Shown here one piece after another: positions 23,616-33,620 of a DNA stretch of 64,000 nt (positions are counted from its first letter, which is position 1; every line of letters starts with the position of its first letter). Where the stretch lies: assembly GCF_001278075.1 (NCBI RefSeq), contig NZ_CP011340.1:5515501-5579500 (forward strand), in the 5' to 3' direction. The position numbers were made by a program, and so were the translations under genes. The notes beneath the pieces are model-generated. The model searched no databases. It was not told where the DNA came from and worked only from the letters and a program-made list of their open reading frames with translations. The DNA comes from Streptomyces pristinaespiralis. GTDB taxonomy: Bacteria; Actinomycetota; Actinomycetes; Streptomycetales; Streptomycetaceae.

Positions 23616-24467
23616 TCATTCGGCCGCTTCCTCGGGCTCCTCGCGGAGGCCGTCCTCGCTCACGCCGCGCTTCCAGTAGCCGATGAAGGTGACCTTCCGG
23701 CGGTCGAACTCACGGTCGTTCACCAGGTGTCGCCGCAGCGCCTTGATGCTCCCGGACTCGCCCGCGATCCAGGCGTAGCCGACGCCCTCGGGCAACTCGG
23801 CGTCGGCGACGGCCTCCACGGCCGAGGGCGCCCCCTCGTCCCGGACGAGCCAGGTGATGTCGGCGTCCGCGTCGGTCGCCGGCGCCAGCCGGTCACCCGC
23901 GTGCGGCACCTCGAGCCAGACCTTTGCCTTCCGGCCGGCGGGCAGCCACTCCAGGATCGCCGAGGCGGCGGGCAGCGCCGTCTCGTCCGCCCAGATCAGC
24001 ACCCAGTCGGTGTCCTCGGGCGGCCGGCAGCGCACGCCGGTGTTGTCGGCGACCGCGGGGCCGAGCACCATCACCTTGTGGCCGGGCTCGGCGGCCAGGG
24101 CCCAGCGGCACGCCGGTCCGCCGTCCTCGTGCACGGCGAAGTCGATGTCCACCTCGCCGTCCTCGACACGCTGTTCCCGGACCGTGTACGAGCGCATCAC
24201 CGCCCGTACGTCGTCGGGAAGCGCGCGCCAGGCGGCGAAGATGGCGCCGCCGTCACCCGCGTCGACGGGGACGACCGGGGCCGGCTGGCCCGGGTGCGGA
24301 AGGAACAGCGACAGGGACTGGTCGCGGCCGCCGGCCACGAAGTCCCGCAGCCCGTCCGGCGTCTGTCCCGTGAAGGTGACGCGGACGAGCGACGGGCCGA
24401 GCCGCCTTGTCCGCGCAACCTGCAGGTCGAAGAAACGGAACGGGGCGATCTCGGCCTCGGTCGTCAT
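23616..24467 (-). CDS. desF: Siderophore-interacting FAD reductase, DesF-like
   Basis: Cytoplasmic flavoprotein of 283 aa in the SIP/ViuB family, which reduces iron(III) in imported siderophores so that the metal is released. A ferredoxin-reductase-like FAD domain (MRSYTVREQR) is followed by an NAD(P)H domain, and the C-terminal FIGYWKRG block is typical of the family. ATG 24467 lies two bases past the desE stop, so it is the second gene of the desE unit. It ends 193 bp before desA, with the desA iron box between. Its partner would be ferrioxamine bound first by DesE. Confidence 0.9.
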   Translation of the reverse strand: MTTEAEIAPFRFFDLQVARTRRLGPSLVRVTFTGQTPDGLRDFVAGGRDQSLSLFLPHPGQPAPVVPVDAGDGGAIFAAWRALPDDVRAVMRSYTVREQRVEDGEVDIDFAVHEDGGPACRWALAAEPGHKVMVLGPAVADNTGVRCRPPEDTDWVLIWADETALPAASAILEWLPAGRKAKVWLEVPHAGDRLAPATDADADITWLVRDEGAPSAVEAVADAELPEGVGYAWIAGESGSIKALRRHLVNDREFDRRKVTFIGYWKRGVSEDGLREEPEEAAE

Positions 24468-24469
24468 CG

Positions 24470-25501
24470 TCAGGAGACCTTCTTGGCGTTCTCGATGGCC
24501 TTCGCGAGGTCCTCGAGGATCGGCGCGCACTTGTCGTACGAGTAGATCGGCTCGGTGACACGCGGGACGACCTGACCGGCCTTCACCGCGGGGAGCCCGG
24601 CCCAGGTGGGCTTGGCCTTCAGGGTGTCGGGCTGCAGGGTGCCGGTGCGGTTGTCGAGCATGATGATGTCGGCGTCGTACTTGCCGGCGTTCTCCCAGCT
24701 GAGCTCCTCGAAGAAGCCCTGGGCGTTCGGCTTGGGCTCGACGAACTTCACGCCCAGCTCCTGGAAGTAGAGCGTGTCCGCCGACATCTTGGGGACGGAG
24801 ACGTAGAAGAGGTCCTGGCTGCCGGAGCCGATGAGGACCTTCAGGTTCGGCTTGGCCTTGGCGGCCTGGCGCAGCCGCTCCGCGGCCTTCTCGAAGCGGG
24901 CCTTGGCGTCGGTGACCTTCTTGGCCTTCATGTCGGCGCCCAGGGACTCCGCGAGGTCCGCGCGGCGCTGGAGGGCGCCCGGCATGTTGATCTGGGCGGC
25001 CCACAGGGCGACGCTCGGGGCCAGCTTGAGGATCTTGTCCTTGGACTGGTCCGGCACGTACCAGAGGGCGTCCTTCTCCCACATGTCCGTCACCAGGAGC
25101 TCCGGCGCGAGGGCCGCGTACTTCTCGACGTTGAACTCGCCCCAGACGTTGCCCAGGATCTCGACCTTGCTGATGTCCATGTCGCCGGCCTGGACGTCGG
25201 CCTTGCCGTCGGCGGTCTTGGTCGGGCCGAACACGCCGGTGACCTCGACCCCGTAGTCGAACAGGGCGGCGGCGGTGCCGGTGAAGGCGACGATGTTCTT
25301 CGGGGCGGCCTTCGACTCGGACTTCTGGCCGCGGTCGTCGGTGAAGGACCAAGGGCCGGACTTCGCGGCGGCCTTGTCGGAGTCGCCCTTTTTGCCCTTC
25401 GTCTCCTGGCCGCACGCGGCGAGCGCCACGCCGAGCCCGAGGGCGCCGCCGGCGGAGAGCAGGCCTCGTCGAGTGAGATGGGAAGCTCGGGCGTTGGGCA
25501 T
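24470..25501 (-). CDS. desE: Ferrioxamine-binding lipoprotein
   Basis: Siderophore receptor of an ABC importer, 343 aa. The N-terminus has a twin-arginine-like TRRGLL (10-15) followed by a lipobox LAAC (Cys30), so it is exported, possibly by Tat, and lipid-anchored. The mature part is a FhuD/FepB-type periplasmic binding fold (PKNIVAFTGTAAALFDYG, PELLVTDMW). The start is set at ATG 25501; a GTG twelve codons upstream is also in frame but is less signal-like. An iron box lies 52 bp upstream and desF follows directly. Permease and ATPase genes are not in this window and must lie elsewhere. Confidence 0.93.
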   Translation of the reverse strand: MPNARASHLTRRGLLSAGGALGLGVALAACGQETKGKKGDSDKAAAKSGPWSFTDDRGQKSESKAAPKNIVAFTGTAAALFDYGVEVTGVFGPTKTADGKADVQAGDMDISKVEILGNVWGEFNVEKYAALAPELLVTDMWEKDALWYVPDQSKDKILKLAPSVALWAAQINMPGALQRRADLAESLGADMKAKKVTDAKARFEKAAERLRQAAKAKPNLKVLIGSGSQDLFYVSVPKMSADTLYFQELGVKFVEPKPNAQGFFEELSWENAGKYDADIIMLDNRTGTLQPDTLKAKPTWAGLPAVKAGQVVPRVTEPIYSYDKCAPILEDLAKAIENAKKVS

Positions 25502-25552
25502 GGTGGTGTCCGCTTTCGTACGTGCCGAATAGGCCACTGGCAGGTTTTGAAG

Positions 25553-25571
25553 GTAGGTTAGCCTAACCTCA
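25553..25571. promoter_or_regulatory. Iron box before desE
   Basis: GTAGGTTAGCCTAACCTCA contains a perfect 15-bp palindrome AGGTTAGCCTAACCT and matches the DmdR/DtxR consensus except at its edges. It lies 52 bp upstream of the desE start and gives iron repression of desEF. Confidence 0.9.
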
Positions 25572-25680
25572 GAAGTTGTCCAGGGCCGGTCAGGCGCCCG
25601 GCGCTCGAGCGGGGCGTGACCTTGAACACGCGGCGGCGCGCGGCCCCGTCAGGGTGCCGCGCGCCGCCGTGGGTCCCAGG

Positions 25681-26841
25681 TCAGCCGGTGAGACCCAACT
25701 CCCTTGCGATCAGCATCCGCTGGACCTCGCTGGTGCCCTCGCCGATCTCCAGGATCTTGGAGTCGCGCCACATACGGGCCACCGGATACTCGTTCATGAA
25801 GCCGTAGCCGCCGTGGATCTGGGTCGCCTCACGGGCGTTGTCCACCGCCACCGTCGACGAGTACAGCTTGGCGACGGCCGCCTCCTTCTTGAACGGCTCG
25901 CCGTGCACCAGTCGCGACGCCGCGTCCCGCCAGCCGACGCGCGCCATATGGGCCTTCATCTCCATGTCCGCGATCTTGAACTGGATGGCCTGGTTCGAAC
26001 CGATCGGCCTGCCGAACGCGTGCCGCTCCCGCGCGTACTTCACGGACTCGTCCACACATCCCTGCGCCAGGCCGGTCGCCAGCGCGGAGATCGCGATGCG
26101 GCCCTCGTCGAGGATGCGCAGGAACTGCGCGTACCCGCGGCCCTCCTGGCCCAGCAGGTTGGCGACCGGGACACGCACGTCGGCGAAGGACAGCTCACGC
26201 GTGTCGGAGGCGTTCCAGCCGACCTTGGAGTAAGGGGCGGCCACCGTGAACCCCGGCGTCCCGGAGGGGACGATGATCGCGGAGATCTCCGGACGCCCGT
26301 CCTCCTTGCGGCCCGTCACCGCGGTGACGGTGACGAGACCGGTGATGTCGGTGCCCGAGTTGGTGATGAAGCACTTGGAGCCGTTGATGACCCACTCGTC
26401 GCCGTCCCGTACGGCGGTGGTCCTGGTGCCGCCGGCGTCGGAGCCGCCGTCAGGCTCCGTCAGGCCGAAGGCGCCCAGCAGCTCACCGGAGCACAGCCGC
26501 GGCAGCCACTGCCGCTTCTGCTCCTCGGTGCCGAAGAGGTGGATCGGCATCGCGCCCAGCGAGACGCCGGCCTCCAGCGTGATGGCCACGGAGGAGTCGA
26601 CGCGGGCCAGCTCCTCCAGGGCGATACCGAGGGCCAGATAGTCGCCGCCCATGCCCCCGTACTCCTCGGGGAAGGGCAGCCCGAACAGGCCCATACGGCC
26701 CATCTCGCGGACGATCTCGTACGGGAACTCGTGCCGCTCGTAGAAGTCGCCGATCTTCGGGGCTATCACGTCGTGGGCGAACTGCTCGACCGTACGGCGG
26801 AGTTCCTCGTGCTCGGCGGACAGCCGGTGATCCAGGGACAT
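25681..26841 (-). CDS. acdH: Acyl-CoA dehydrogenase, branched-chain (isovaleryl/isobutyryl-CoA type)
   Basis: FAD enzyme of 386 aa that oxidises branched acyl-CoA from leucine, valine or isoleucine breakdown to enoyl-CoA. The N-terminal helical domain, the middle FAD block (LTEPDGGSDAGG, KCFITNSG) and the C-terminal domain are all present. The end IHGGYGFMNEYPVARM and EIGEGTSEVQR carries Glu at the medium-chain-type catalytic position. It lies seven bases after the HMG-CoA lyase stop in a four-gene operon with methylcrotonyl-CoA carboxylase, so isovaleryl-CoA is a natural substrate. AcdH proteins of S. coelicolor and S. avermitilis act broadly on branched acyl-CoAs. Confidence 0.9.
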   Translation of the reverse strand: MSLDHRLSAEHEELRRTVEQFAHDVIAPKIGDFYERHEFPYEIVREMGRMGLFGLPFPEEYGGMGGDYLALGIALEELARVDSSVAITLEAGVSLGAMPIHLFGTEEQKRQWLPRLCSGELLGAFGLTEPDGGSDAGGTRTTAVRDGDEWVINGSKCFITNSGTDITGLVTVTAVTGRKEDGRPEISAIIVPSGTPGFTVAAPYSKVGWNASDTRELSFADVRVPVANLLGQEGRGYAQFLRILDEGRIAISALATGLAQGCVDESVKYARERHAFGRPIGSNQAIQFKIADMEMKAHMARVGWRDAASRLVHGEPFKKEAAVAKLYSSTVAVDNAREATQIHGGYGFMNEYPVARMWRDSKILEIGEGTSEVQRMLIARELGLTG

Positions 26842-26848
26842 CAGGGGG

Positions 26849-27793
26849 TCACTCCTTGTGGGAGAGGGCGCGGACGGTACGGGAAGGGCTGGGGCGGCCC
26901 AGTTGTTCGGCCATCCACACGCTCGTGGCGGTGAGCCGGCCGAGATCGACCCCGGTTTCGATGCCGAGGCCGTGAAGCATCCACACGAGGTCCTCGGTGG
27001 CGAGGTTCCCGGTCGCGCTCTTCGCGTACGGGCAGCCGCCGAGGCCGCCCGCGGACGAGTCGACGACGCCGACGCCGTGCTGGAGCGCGGCGAGGGTGTT
27101 GGCGAGGGCCTGGCCGTACGTGTCGTGGAAGTGCACGGCGAGCCGGTCGACCGGGACCCCGGCGCCGCCCAGCTCGGTCAGCAGGGCCGCCACATGGCCG
27201 GGCGTGGCGACACCGATCGTGTCGCCGAGGCTCAGCTCGTCGCAGCCCATGTCGACCAGCCGTCGGCAGACGCGGACGACCTGCGCGAGGGGGACCGGGC
27301 CCTCCCACGGGTCGCCGAAGCACATGCTCAGATAGCCGCGCACCCGCAGTCCGTGCTCCACGGCCCGCGTCACGACCGGCTCGAACATGGCGAGCGCCTC
27401 GTCGACCGTGCGGTTGAGATTGGCCTTGGCGAAGGACTCCGTGGCGCTGGCGAACACGGCGACCTCGCGGGCGCCGAGGCCGAGCGCCCGGTCCAGGCCC
27501 CGGTCGTTGGGGACCAGGACCGGCAGCCGCACACCGGCGAGGGAGCTCACCATCGGGAACAGCTTCTCCGCGTCGGCCAGTTGGGGCACCCACTTGGGGT
27601 GGACGAAGCTCGTCGCCTCGACGGTGGTCAGCCCCGATGCGGCGAGGCGGCGGATGAACTCCGCCTTGATCTCCGTCGGCACCACCGACTTCTCGTTCTG
27701 CAGGCCGTCACGGGGACCGACCTCGTGGATGCGCACACGGTCGGGAAGACCCCGGCCGTGGACGGTCATCGGCAGTCCTTCGGTACCGGTCAT
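26849..27793 (-). CDS. mvaB: Hydroxymethylglutaryl-CoA lyase
   Basis: Metal-dependent lyase of 314 aa that splits HMG-CoA into acetoacetate and acetyl-CoA, the last step of leucine breakdown. The HMGL-like TIM barrel begins [15 protein letters not shown] with the metal-binding Asp. [17 protein letters not shown] holds the metal His residues and [14 protein letters not shown] carries the catalytic Cys. The ATG at 27793 overlaps the stop of the carboxylase alpha gene (ATGA). The operon order carboxyltransferase, biotin carboxylase, lyase, dehydrogenase covers most of leucine catabolism; the hydratase for methylglutaconyl-CoA is not in this window. Confidence 0.95.
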   Translation of the reverse strand: MTGTEGLPMTVHGRGLPDRVRIHEVGPRDGLQNEKSVVPTEIKAEFIRRLAASGLTTVEATSFVHPKWVPQLADAEKLFPMVSSLAGVRLPVLVPNDRGLDRALGLGAREVAVFASATESFAKANLNRTVDEALAMFEPVVTRAVEHGLRVRGYLSMCFGDPWEGPVPLAQVVRVCRRLVDMGCDELSLGDTIGVATPGHVAALLTELGGAGVPVDRLAVHFHDTYGQALANTLAALQHGVGVVDSSAGGLGGCPYAKSATGNLATEDLVWMLHGLGIETGVDLGRLTATSVWMAEQLGRPSPSRTVRALSHKE

Positions 27794-29781
27794 GCCGTCG
27801 CCTCCCCGCCGGTCGTGCCGCTCTCCCCGGTCTCCCCGGTCTCTTCCGGGGTGACCACGGCGAGCACCTGGTCCATGGCGACGGTCGAGCCCGCGACGAC
27901 GTCGAGCTCCGTGACGGTCCCCGCGTGCGGGGCGGAGATCACGTGCTCCATCTTCATGGCCTCGACCACGAGCAGGCTCTGCCCGGCGGCCACCACGTCA
28001 CCCACGGCGACCTTGACGACGGTGACCGTGCCCGGCATCGGCGCCGCGAGGGTGTCCACCCCCGAACGGGCGGCGCCGCTCAGGGACGCCTCGACGGGGT
28101 CGTGGTCCATCACGTGCCAGGAGTCGCCGTCCCGGCCGAGCCAGTCGCCCGCCCGGTGGAAGGTGTGCGTGACGCCGTGCACCTCCACGGAGACCGTGTG
28201 CGCCTCCACCCGGGGCGTCGCCTGCCGGCGGACGGCGTGGTCGACCGGGTCCGAGCCGGGCACGCGCAAGGGGAAGGCCAGCGGGGCCGGTTCGCCGCCC
28301 GTCCGCCAGCCGCTCGGCACGGAGAACGGGTCGGTCCAGCCGGCGCCGTCCGGGCGCGGTGCCAGAGCGGCGGCCCGGACCGCCGCCGCGGCCTCGTACA
28401 CCTCGTCCGGCACGCCGACCGGGACCAGGCCCTCCGCCTCGCGCTCCACGAGGCCGGTGTCCATCTCGCCGGCGACGACCGCCGGGTGGGCCAGCAGACG
28501 TCGCAGGAAGCCGGCGTTCGTCGGGACGCCGAGCGTCACCGTGTCGGCCAGGGCCGCGCGCAGCTTGCGCAGGGCGGTCGGCCGGTCGGGGCCGTAGGCG
28601 ATGACCTTGGACAGCATCGGGTCGTACAGGCTGCCGACCTCCGAGCCCTCGCTGAGGCCCGAGTCGGTGCGTACCCCCTCGCCCTGCGGCTCCCGGAGCC
28701 TCAGGACCGTCCCCCCGGAGGGGAGGAAGCCGCGGGAGGGGTCCTCCGCGCAGATCCGGGCCTCGATCGCGTGGCCCGTGAGGGTGACGTCGTCCTGCGT
28801 GAACGCCAGCCGCTCGCCGGCCGCGACCCGCAACTGCCACTCGACCAGGTCCAGTCCGGTGATCAGCTCGGTGACCGGGTGCTCGACCTGGAGACGGGTG
28901 TTCATCTCCATGAAGTAGTACTGCGACGGGTCCGTGCCGGGCACGATGAACTCCACCGTGCCCGCGCCGCGGTAGCCGCAGGAGCGGGCTGCCTGCACGG
29001 CCGCCTCACCCATCGCGGTGCGCGTCGCCTCGTCCAGCAGGACGGACGGCGCCTCCTCGATGATCTTCTGGTGACGGCGCTGGAGCGAGCACTCGCGCTC
29101 GCCGAGGTGGACCACATTGCCGTGGCCGTCGGCCAGCACCTGGATCTCGATGTGCCGCGGGCGGTCGATCCACCGCTCGACGAGCAGCGTGTCGTCGCCG
29201 AAGGAGGCACGTGCCTCACGCCTGGCCGCCGCGATCTCGTCCATCAGGGCGGATTCCACCCGGGTGAGGCGCATGCCCTTTCCGCCGCCGCCCGCCGAGG
29301 GCTTGAGCAGCACCGGCATGCCGATCTCGCGTGCGGCGGCGGCCAGTTCCTCGTCGCTCAGCCCGCTGCCGGACGATCCGGGCACGACCGGGACGCCGGC
29401 CGCCTTCACGGTCTCCTTGGCGCGGATCTTGTCGCCCATGAGGGAGATGGCGGAGGGCGGCGGGCCGATGAAGACCAGCCCCGCCTCCGCACAGGCCTGG
29501 GCGAAGCCCGCGTTCTCCGCGAGGAAGCCGTAGCCCGGGTGCACGGCCTGCGCGCCGGTGCGGGTCGCGGCGTCGAGCAGCCTCTCGATGGAGAGGTAGC
29601 TCTCGGCGGCCGGCGCCGGGCCGATGCGGACGGCCGTGTCCGCCTCGCGCACATGGCGCGCCCCGGCGTCGGCGTCGCTGAAGACGGCCACGGAGCGCAC
29701 GCCGAGGGACCGCAGGGTGCGGATGACCCGTACGGCGATCTCGCCCCTGTTGGCCACCAGAACGGTGTCGAACATCGTCAT
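27790..29781 (-). CDS. accA1: Methylcrotonyl-CoA (acyl-CoA) carboxylase alpha: biotin carboxylase plus biotin carrier
   Basis: Biotinylated subunit of 663 aa. The biotin carboxylase half starts [21 protein letters not shown], has the ATP-grasp glycine loop [13 protein letters not shown] and the [14 protein letters not shown] block. The C-terminal carrier domain holds the biotin lysine in EAMKMEHV. With the carboxyltransferase gene upstream it carboxylates 3-methylcrotonyl-CoA (leucine pathway); related complexes also take propionyl- or acetyl-CoA, so context decides the call. The start is taken at ATG 29781, with a second ATG at 29775 equally possible. It lies 13 bases after the carboxyltransferase stop. 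Confidence 0.92.
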   Translation of the reverse strand: MTMFDTVLVANRGEIAVRVIRTLRSLGVRSVAVFSDADAGARHVREADTAVRIGPAPAAESYLSIERLLDAATRTGAQAVHPGYGFLAENAGFAQACAEAGLVFIGPPPSAISLMGDKIRAKETVKAAGVPVVPGSSGSGLSDEELAAAAREIGMPVLLKPSAGGGGKGMRLTRVESALMDEIAAARREARASFGDDTLLVERWIDRPRHIEIQVLADGHGNVVHLGERECSLQRRHQKIIEEAPSVLLDEATRTAMGEAAVQAARSCGYRGAGTVEFIVPGTDPSQYYFMEMNTRLQVEHPVTELITGLDLVEWQLRVAAGERLAFTQDDVTLTGHAIEARICAEDPSRGFLPSGGTVLRLREPQGEGVRTDSGLSEGSEVGSLYDPMLSKVIAYGPDRPTALRKLRAALADTVTLGVPTNAGFLRRLLAHPAVVAGEMDTGLVEREAEGLVPVGVPDEVYEAAAAVRAAALAPRPDGAGWTDPFSVPSGWRTGGEPAPLAFPLRVPGSDPVDHAVRRQATPRVEAHTVSVEVHGVTHTFHRAGDWLGRDGDSWHVMDHDPVEASLSGAARSGVDTLAAPMPGTVTVVKVAVGDVVAAGQSLLVVEAMKMEHVISAPHAGTVTELDVVAGSTVAMDQVLAVVTPEETGETGESGTTGGEATA

Positions 29782-29794
29782 CGTGGAAGGTCCC

Positions 29795-31411
29795 TCACAT
29801 CCGGAAGACGCCGAAGCCGGCGTCTCCCAACGGGGCGTTGGCACAGGCGGTCAGAGCGAGCCCCAGCACCTGCCGGGTCTCCATCGGGTCGATCACGCCG
29901 TCGTCCCAGAGGCGGGCCGTCGCGTAGTAGGCGTTGCCCTGCTGTTCGTACTGGGCGCGGATCGGGTCCTTGAAGGTCTCCTCCTCCTCGGCGGACCACT
30001 GCTCTCCGCGGCCCTCGAGCTGGTCGCGCTTGACGGTGGCCAGCACGGACGCGGCCTGCTCACCGCCCATGACCGAGATCTTGGCGTTGGGCCACATCCA
30101 CAGGAAGCGGGGGCTGTACGCCCGGCCGCACATCGAGTAGTTGCCGGCGCCGTACGAACCGCCGACGACCACGGTCAGCTTCGGCACCCGGGTGCAGGCC
30201 ACCGCGGTGACCATCTTGGCGCCGTGCTTGGCGATGCCGCCCGCCTCGTAGTCCTTGCCGACCATGAAGCCGGAGATGTTCTGCAGGAAGAGGAGGGGAA
30301 TGCCGCGCTGGTCGCAGAGCTCGATGAAGTGCGCGCCCTTCTGGGCGGACTCGGCGAAGAGGATGCCGTTGTTGGCGACGATGCCGACCGGATGGCCGTG
30401 GATCCGGGCGAAGCCGGTGACCAGCGTCTGGCCGAACTCGGCCTTGAACTCCTGGAAGCGGGACGCGTCCACGACGCGGGCGATGATCTCGCGGGCGTCG
30501 TACGGCGTGCGGGAGTCGACCGGCACCGCGCCGTACAGCCCCGCCGGGTCGACCTTAGGCTCCTCGGCGGGCTCGACCTGCCAGGGCAGCGGGCCGCGCG
30601 GCGGCAGCGTCGCCACGATGTTCCTGACGATCCGCAGCGCGTGCGCGTCGTCCTCCGCCAGGTGGTCGGTGACACCGGAGACGCGGGAGTGGACCTCACC
30701 GCCGCCGAGCTCCTCCGCCGTGACGACCTCGCCGGTCGCGGCCTTCACCAGCGGCGGGCCGCCCAGGAAGATGGTGCCCTGATTGCGGACGATCACGGCC
30801 TCGTCGCTCATCGCCGGGACGTACGCGCCGCCCGCCGTGCACGAGCCCAGCACCGCGGCGATCTGCGGGATCCCCGCGCCGGACATCCGGGCCTGGTTGT
30901 AGAAGATGCGCCCGAAGTGGTCGCGGTCGGGGAAGACCTCGTCCTGCATCGGCAGGAACGCGCCGCCCGAGTCCACCAGGTAGACACAGGGGAGGCGGTT
31001 CTCCAGCGCCACCTCCTGCGCCCGCAGGTGCTTCTTCACCGTCATCGGGTAGTACGTGCCGCCCTTGACGGTGGCGTCGTTGGCGACGACCACGACCTCA
31101 CGGCCGCTGACCCTGCCGATACCGGCGATCACGCCGGCGGCAGGGGCCTGCCCCCCGTACATCCCCTCGGCCGCGAGGGGTGCCAGCTCGAGGAACGGCG
31201 ACCCCGGGTCGAGCAGGGTGTCCACCCGCTCCCGGGGCAGCAGCTTGCCGCGCGCCGTGTGGCGGGCGCGTGCCTTCTCGCCGCCGCCGAGGCGGGCCGC
31301 CGCGAGACGGGACCGCAGACCGTCGGCGAGCTCCTGGTGTGCCGCCTCATTGGCCTGCCAGGCCTCGGAGGCCGGATCCGCGGCGCTCGCCAGCACTGGT
31401 GCCTGCTGCAT
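29795..31411 (-). CDS. accD1: Methylcrotonyl-CoA carboxylase beta (carboxyltransferase)
   Basis: Carboxyltransferase subunit of 538 aa, first gene of the leucine-degradation operon. The two crotonase-like halves are seen. The N-half has [40 protein letters not shown] and the oxyanion-type glycines of [16 protein letters not shown]. The C-half has [19 protein letters not shown] and [20 protein letters not shown], typical of methylcrotonyl-CoA carboxylases rather than propionyl-CoA ones. The ATG at 31411 opens directly onto an intergenic region with two palindromes and a divergent TetR gene. The product works as a complex with the biotin subunit in the cytoplasm. Confidence 0.95.
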   Translation of the reverse strand: MQQAPVLASAADPASEAWQANEAAHQELADGLRSRLAAARLGGGEKARARHTARGKLLPRERVDTLLDPGSPFLELAPLAAEGMYGGQAPAAGVIAGIGRVSGREVVVVANDATVKGGTYYPMTVKKHLRAQEVALENRLPCVYLVDSGGAFLPMQDEVFPDRDHFGRIFYNQARMSGAGIPQIAAVLGSCTAGGAYVPAMSDEAVIVRNQGTIFLGGPPLVKAATGEVVTAEELGGGEVHSRVSGVTDHLAEDDAHALRIVRNIVATLPPRGPLPWQVEPAEEPKVDPAGLYGAVPVDSRTPYDAREIIARVVDASRFQEFKAEFGQTLVTGFARIHGHPVGIVANNGILFAESAQKGAHFIELCDQRGIPLLFLQNISGFMVGKDYEAGGIAKHGAKMVTAVACTRVPKLTVVVGGSYGAGNYSMCGRAYSPRFLWMWPNAKISVMGGEQAASVLATVKRDQLEGRGEQWSAEEEETFKDPIRAQYEQQGNAYYATARLWDDGVIDPMETRQVLGLALTACANAPLGDAGFGVFRM

Positions 31412-31431
31412 TGATCGAGCTCCCTTGCTCG

Positions 31432-31447
31432 GTTAATGAGCGTTAAC
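31432..31447. promoter_or_regulatory. TetR-type operator 1
   Basis: GTTAATGAGCGTTAAC is an inverted repeat (GTTAA with TTAAC around a six-base centre) lying just upstream of accD1. With the second palindrome it is the likely binding place of the adjacent TetR regulator. Confidence 0.6.
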
Positions 31448-31459
31448 GTATTGCGTCAA

Positions 31460-31477
31460 GGTTAACGACCGCTAACC
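31460..31477. promoter_or_regulatory. TetR-type operator 2
   Basis: GGTTAACGACCGCTAACC is an inverted repeat with GGTTA and TAACC arms. It overlaps the likely -35 (TTAACG at 31462-31467) of the TetR gene, 18 bases before a TAGAAT -10 box at 31486-31491, which suggests autorepression. Confidence 0.6.
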
Positions 31478-31499
31478 GCCCTGTCTAGAATGAATGTTC

Positions 31500-32093
31500 A
31501 TGAGCACCAGGACCGCGGCCCCGACCCGCCGTGAGCAGATCCTCAAGGAGGCCGCCCGCCTCTTCGCAGAGCGCGGCTTCCACGGCGTGGGCGTCGACGA
31601 GATAGGAGCCGCGGTCGGCATCAGCGGCCCCGGTCTGTACCGCCACTTCGCGGGCAAGGACGCCATGCTGGCGGAGCTGCTGGTGGGCATCAGTGAGCGA
31701 CTCCTGGACGGCGGACGGCTGCGGGTCGAGGAGGCGGGCACCGGGCCGGAGTCGGTGCTCGCGTCGCTCATCGACGGTCACATCGACTTCGCCCTCGACG
31801 ACCGCCCCCTGATCACCCTGCACGACCGGGAGCTGGACCGCCTCCGGGACAGTGACCGCAAGCTGGTGCGCCAGCTCCAGCGCCAGTACGTGGAGCTGTG
31901 GGTGACCGTGGTCCGCGAGCTCCACCCGGAGGTCGCGGAGTCCGAGGCGCGGGCGGCGGTGCACGCGGTCTTCGGCCTGCTGAACTCCACCCCGCACCTC
32001 GGGGCGAACGGTGGCGGGCCCCTCGGCCGCGCGGCGACGGAGGACCTGCTGCGCCGTCTGGCACACGGGGCGCTGGCCTCGCTCGCGGGCTGA
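31500..32093 (+). CDS. TetR-family regulator of the leucine-degradation operon
   Basis: Regulator of 197 aa. The TetR helix-turn-helix is at about residues 10-55 (RREQILKEAARLFAERGFHG, then VGISGPGLYRHFAGKDAML), and the remaining all-helical domain would bind a ligand, plausibly a branched acyl-CoA. The start at 31500 is preferred to the ATG at 31494 because the -10 box TAGAAT lies nine bases before it, so the mRNA is probably leaderless; no ribosome site is present. It faces accD1 across 88 bp with two palindromes. TetR regulators next to acyl-CoA carboxylase genes usually control them; the ligand is inference. Confidence 0.87.
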   Translation: MSTRTAAPTRREQILKEAARLFAERGFHGVGVDEIGAAVGISGPGLYRHFAGKDAMLAELLVGISERLLDGGRLRVEEAGTGPESVLASLIDGHIDFALDDRPLITLHDRELDRLRDSDRKLVRQLQRQYVELWVTVVRELHPEVAESEARAAVHAVFGLLNSTPHLGANGGGPLGRAATEDLLRRLAHGALASLAG

Positions 32094-32134
32094 CGGCCAC
32101 AGCGGCGCGCACCATGCTGCCCGGGGCGCGCTGC

Positions 32135-32188
32135 GGGGCGCACCGGCGCGCGCCAGGCTCGCGGGGCCGTGGGGCGCACCGGCGCGCG
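32135..32188. repeat. 18-bp direct repeat in a GC-rich gap
   Basis: GGGGCGCACCGGCGCGCG occurs exactly at 32135-32152 and again at 32171-32188, 36 bp apart, in the gap between the TetR gene and the phosphatase-like gene. No other signal was seen in this gap. Confidence 0.6.
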
Positions 32189-32268
32189 GCGCGCCCAAGG
32201 GCTGTGGGGCACGTCCCAGCGGGCAATACGGTCGACACGCTCCGCTCATCCCACGGCACAATGGGTCC

Positions 32269-33057
32269 ATGCCGATACCCAGCCGTGCCGCTCTCGTCGA
32301 CCACCTCGTCCGTTCACGTATCGCGGGAGACGTCGCCACCCCGCGCGACAACAACCTCGCCCACTACCGCAAGCTCGCCAACGGCGACCGGCACTTCTGG
32401 CTCGGCCTGGAGCTCGGGGACCGCTGGAGCGACGAGCAGGACGTGCTGGCCGTCATGGCGGAGCGGTGCGGTGTCAGCGACGACCCCGGACACCGGCAGG
32501 GTCAGGACACCATCGACCCCGAGCTGACCGTCGACGCGCTCGAGCGCATGGCCGCCCGGCTGCGCAAGGCGGCCGACGCGAAGGAGCGGGTGCTGTTCGC
32601 GACCGGGCACCCCGGCGGACTGCTGGACGTGCACCGCGCCACCGCCGCCGCGCTGCGGGCGGCCGGCTGCGAGATCGTGCGGATCCCGGGCGGTCTGATC
32701 GCCGACGAGGGCATGGTCTTCCAGTTCGCCGACGTCGCCATGCTGGAGCGCGGCGCGACCCTGTGGCACACCCACTCGCCGGCCCCGATGGCCGCGATCC
32801 TGGACGCCATGGCGCACGAGGGCAGGCCGCTGCCCGATCTCGTGGTCGCCGACCACGGCTGGGCGGGCTGCGCCGGCCAGCGCGGGCTGGACTCCATCGG
32901 ATACGCGGACTGCAACGACCCGGCGCTGTTCATCGGCGAGGCGGAGGGCACCCTCCAGGTCACCGTCCCCCTCGACGACCACGTGACCGATCCGCGTTTC
33001 TACGACCCGATGACGGCGTACCTGCTCGACGCGGCGGGCCTCACCCACGAGCTGTGA
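32269..33057 (+). CDS. Putative phosphatase family protein
   Basis: Protein of 262 aa found widely in Streptomyces and usually annotated simply as phosphatase. Conserved blocks include ATPRDNNLAHYRKLANGD near the N-terminus, LFATGHPGGLLDVHRATAAAL in the middle, LWHTHSPAPMAAIL, and DLVVADHGWAGCAGQRG with a run of Asp, His and Cys near the end. These look like catalytic or metal-binding residues, but I know no tested reaction. There is no signal peptide or membrane segment. The ATG at 32269 fits where family similarity begins. It stands alone in its direction. Confidence 0.65.
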   Translation: MPIPSRAALVDHLVRSRIAGDVATPRDNNLAHYRKLANGDRHFWLGLELGDRWSDEQDVLAVMAERCGVSDDPGHRQGQDTIDPELTVDALERMAARLRKAADAKERVLFATGHPGGLLDVHRATAAALRAAGCEIVRIPGGLIADEGMVFQFADVAMLERGATLWHTHSPAPMAAILDAMAHEGRPLPDLVVADHGWAGCAGQRGLDSIGYADCNDPALFIGEAEGTLQVTVPLDDHVTDPRFYDPMTAYLLDAAGLTHEL

Positions 33058-33149
33058 CACCGGCGGTGGCCCCCTGCGGCCGCCGCCGGCATCACGTCCT
33101 GGACCTCGCCGCGGCCCCCACCGCGGCCCCGCCGCGACCCCCGCCGGGG

Positions 33150-33443
33150 TCAGCGGCGCCAGAGGCCCCGCACCACGCAGTACGTCCCCGTGAGCAGCAG
33201 CAGGGAAAGCGCGCCCCGCAGGGCCAGCGCCAGGACGTACCGCCATCCGGTCCCGAGGTCGATCAACCGCTCGCGCAGGATCAGGAACAGCACCACCGAG
33301 CCGACGATCAGTACGGCTCCGCCGACGGTCCATACCGCCCGGGTGCCGGGCGAGGCATCCGCCCAGGCCGCGGTGCCGGCCGCGTCGTGCGCCGGCTCAT
33401 CGGCGTACGACGGTTCCTCCTCGGCCTGCGGCACCGCACTCAC
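33150..33443 (-). CDS. Small two-helix membrane protein, function unknown
   Basis: Protein of 97 aa. A 40-residue acidic and Ala-rich head is followed by two membrane segments (VWTVGGAVLIVGSVVLFLIL and YVLALALRGALSLLLLTGTY) with a basic loop between. GTG 33443 is chosen because GGAGGG lies upstream at good spacing. It faces a response-regulator gene across 177 bp. Such small proteins next to two-component genes can be accessory sensors, but nothing in the sequence proves this, and the protein may be unrelated to its neighbour. Confidence 0.65.
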   Translation of the reverse strand: MSAVPQAEEEPSYADEPAHDAAGTAAWADASPGTRAVWTVGGAVLIVGSVVLFLILRERLIDLGTGWRYVLALALRGALSLLLLTGTYCVVRGLWRR

Positions 33444-33620
33444 TGATCCCTCCGGCGACGGCCCGGCGGCCCGGGCAGCGTGGTCCCGGGGGATGGTCAG
33501 CCCCCGGGGGATCCGGACGGGCGCTTGTGGCGTCCTAGGATCTGCATCCAGGCTCGCAGCAGCAGGCACGCCATCGCTCAGACCACAGGACGACCTTTGC
33601 ACTACGACTTGAGGCCGCCG

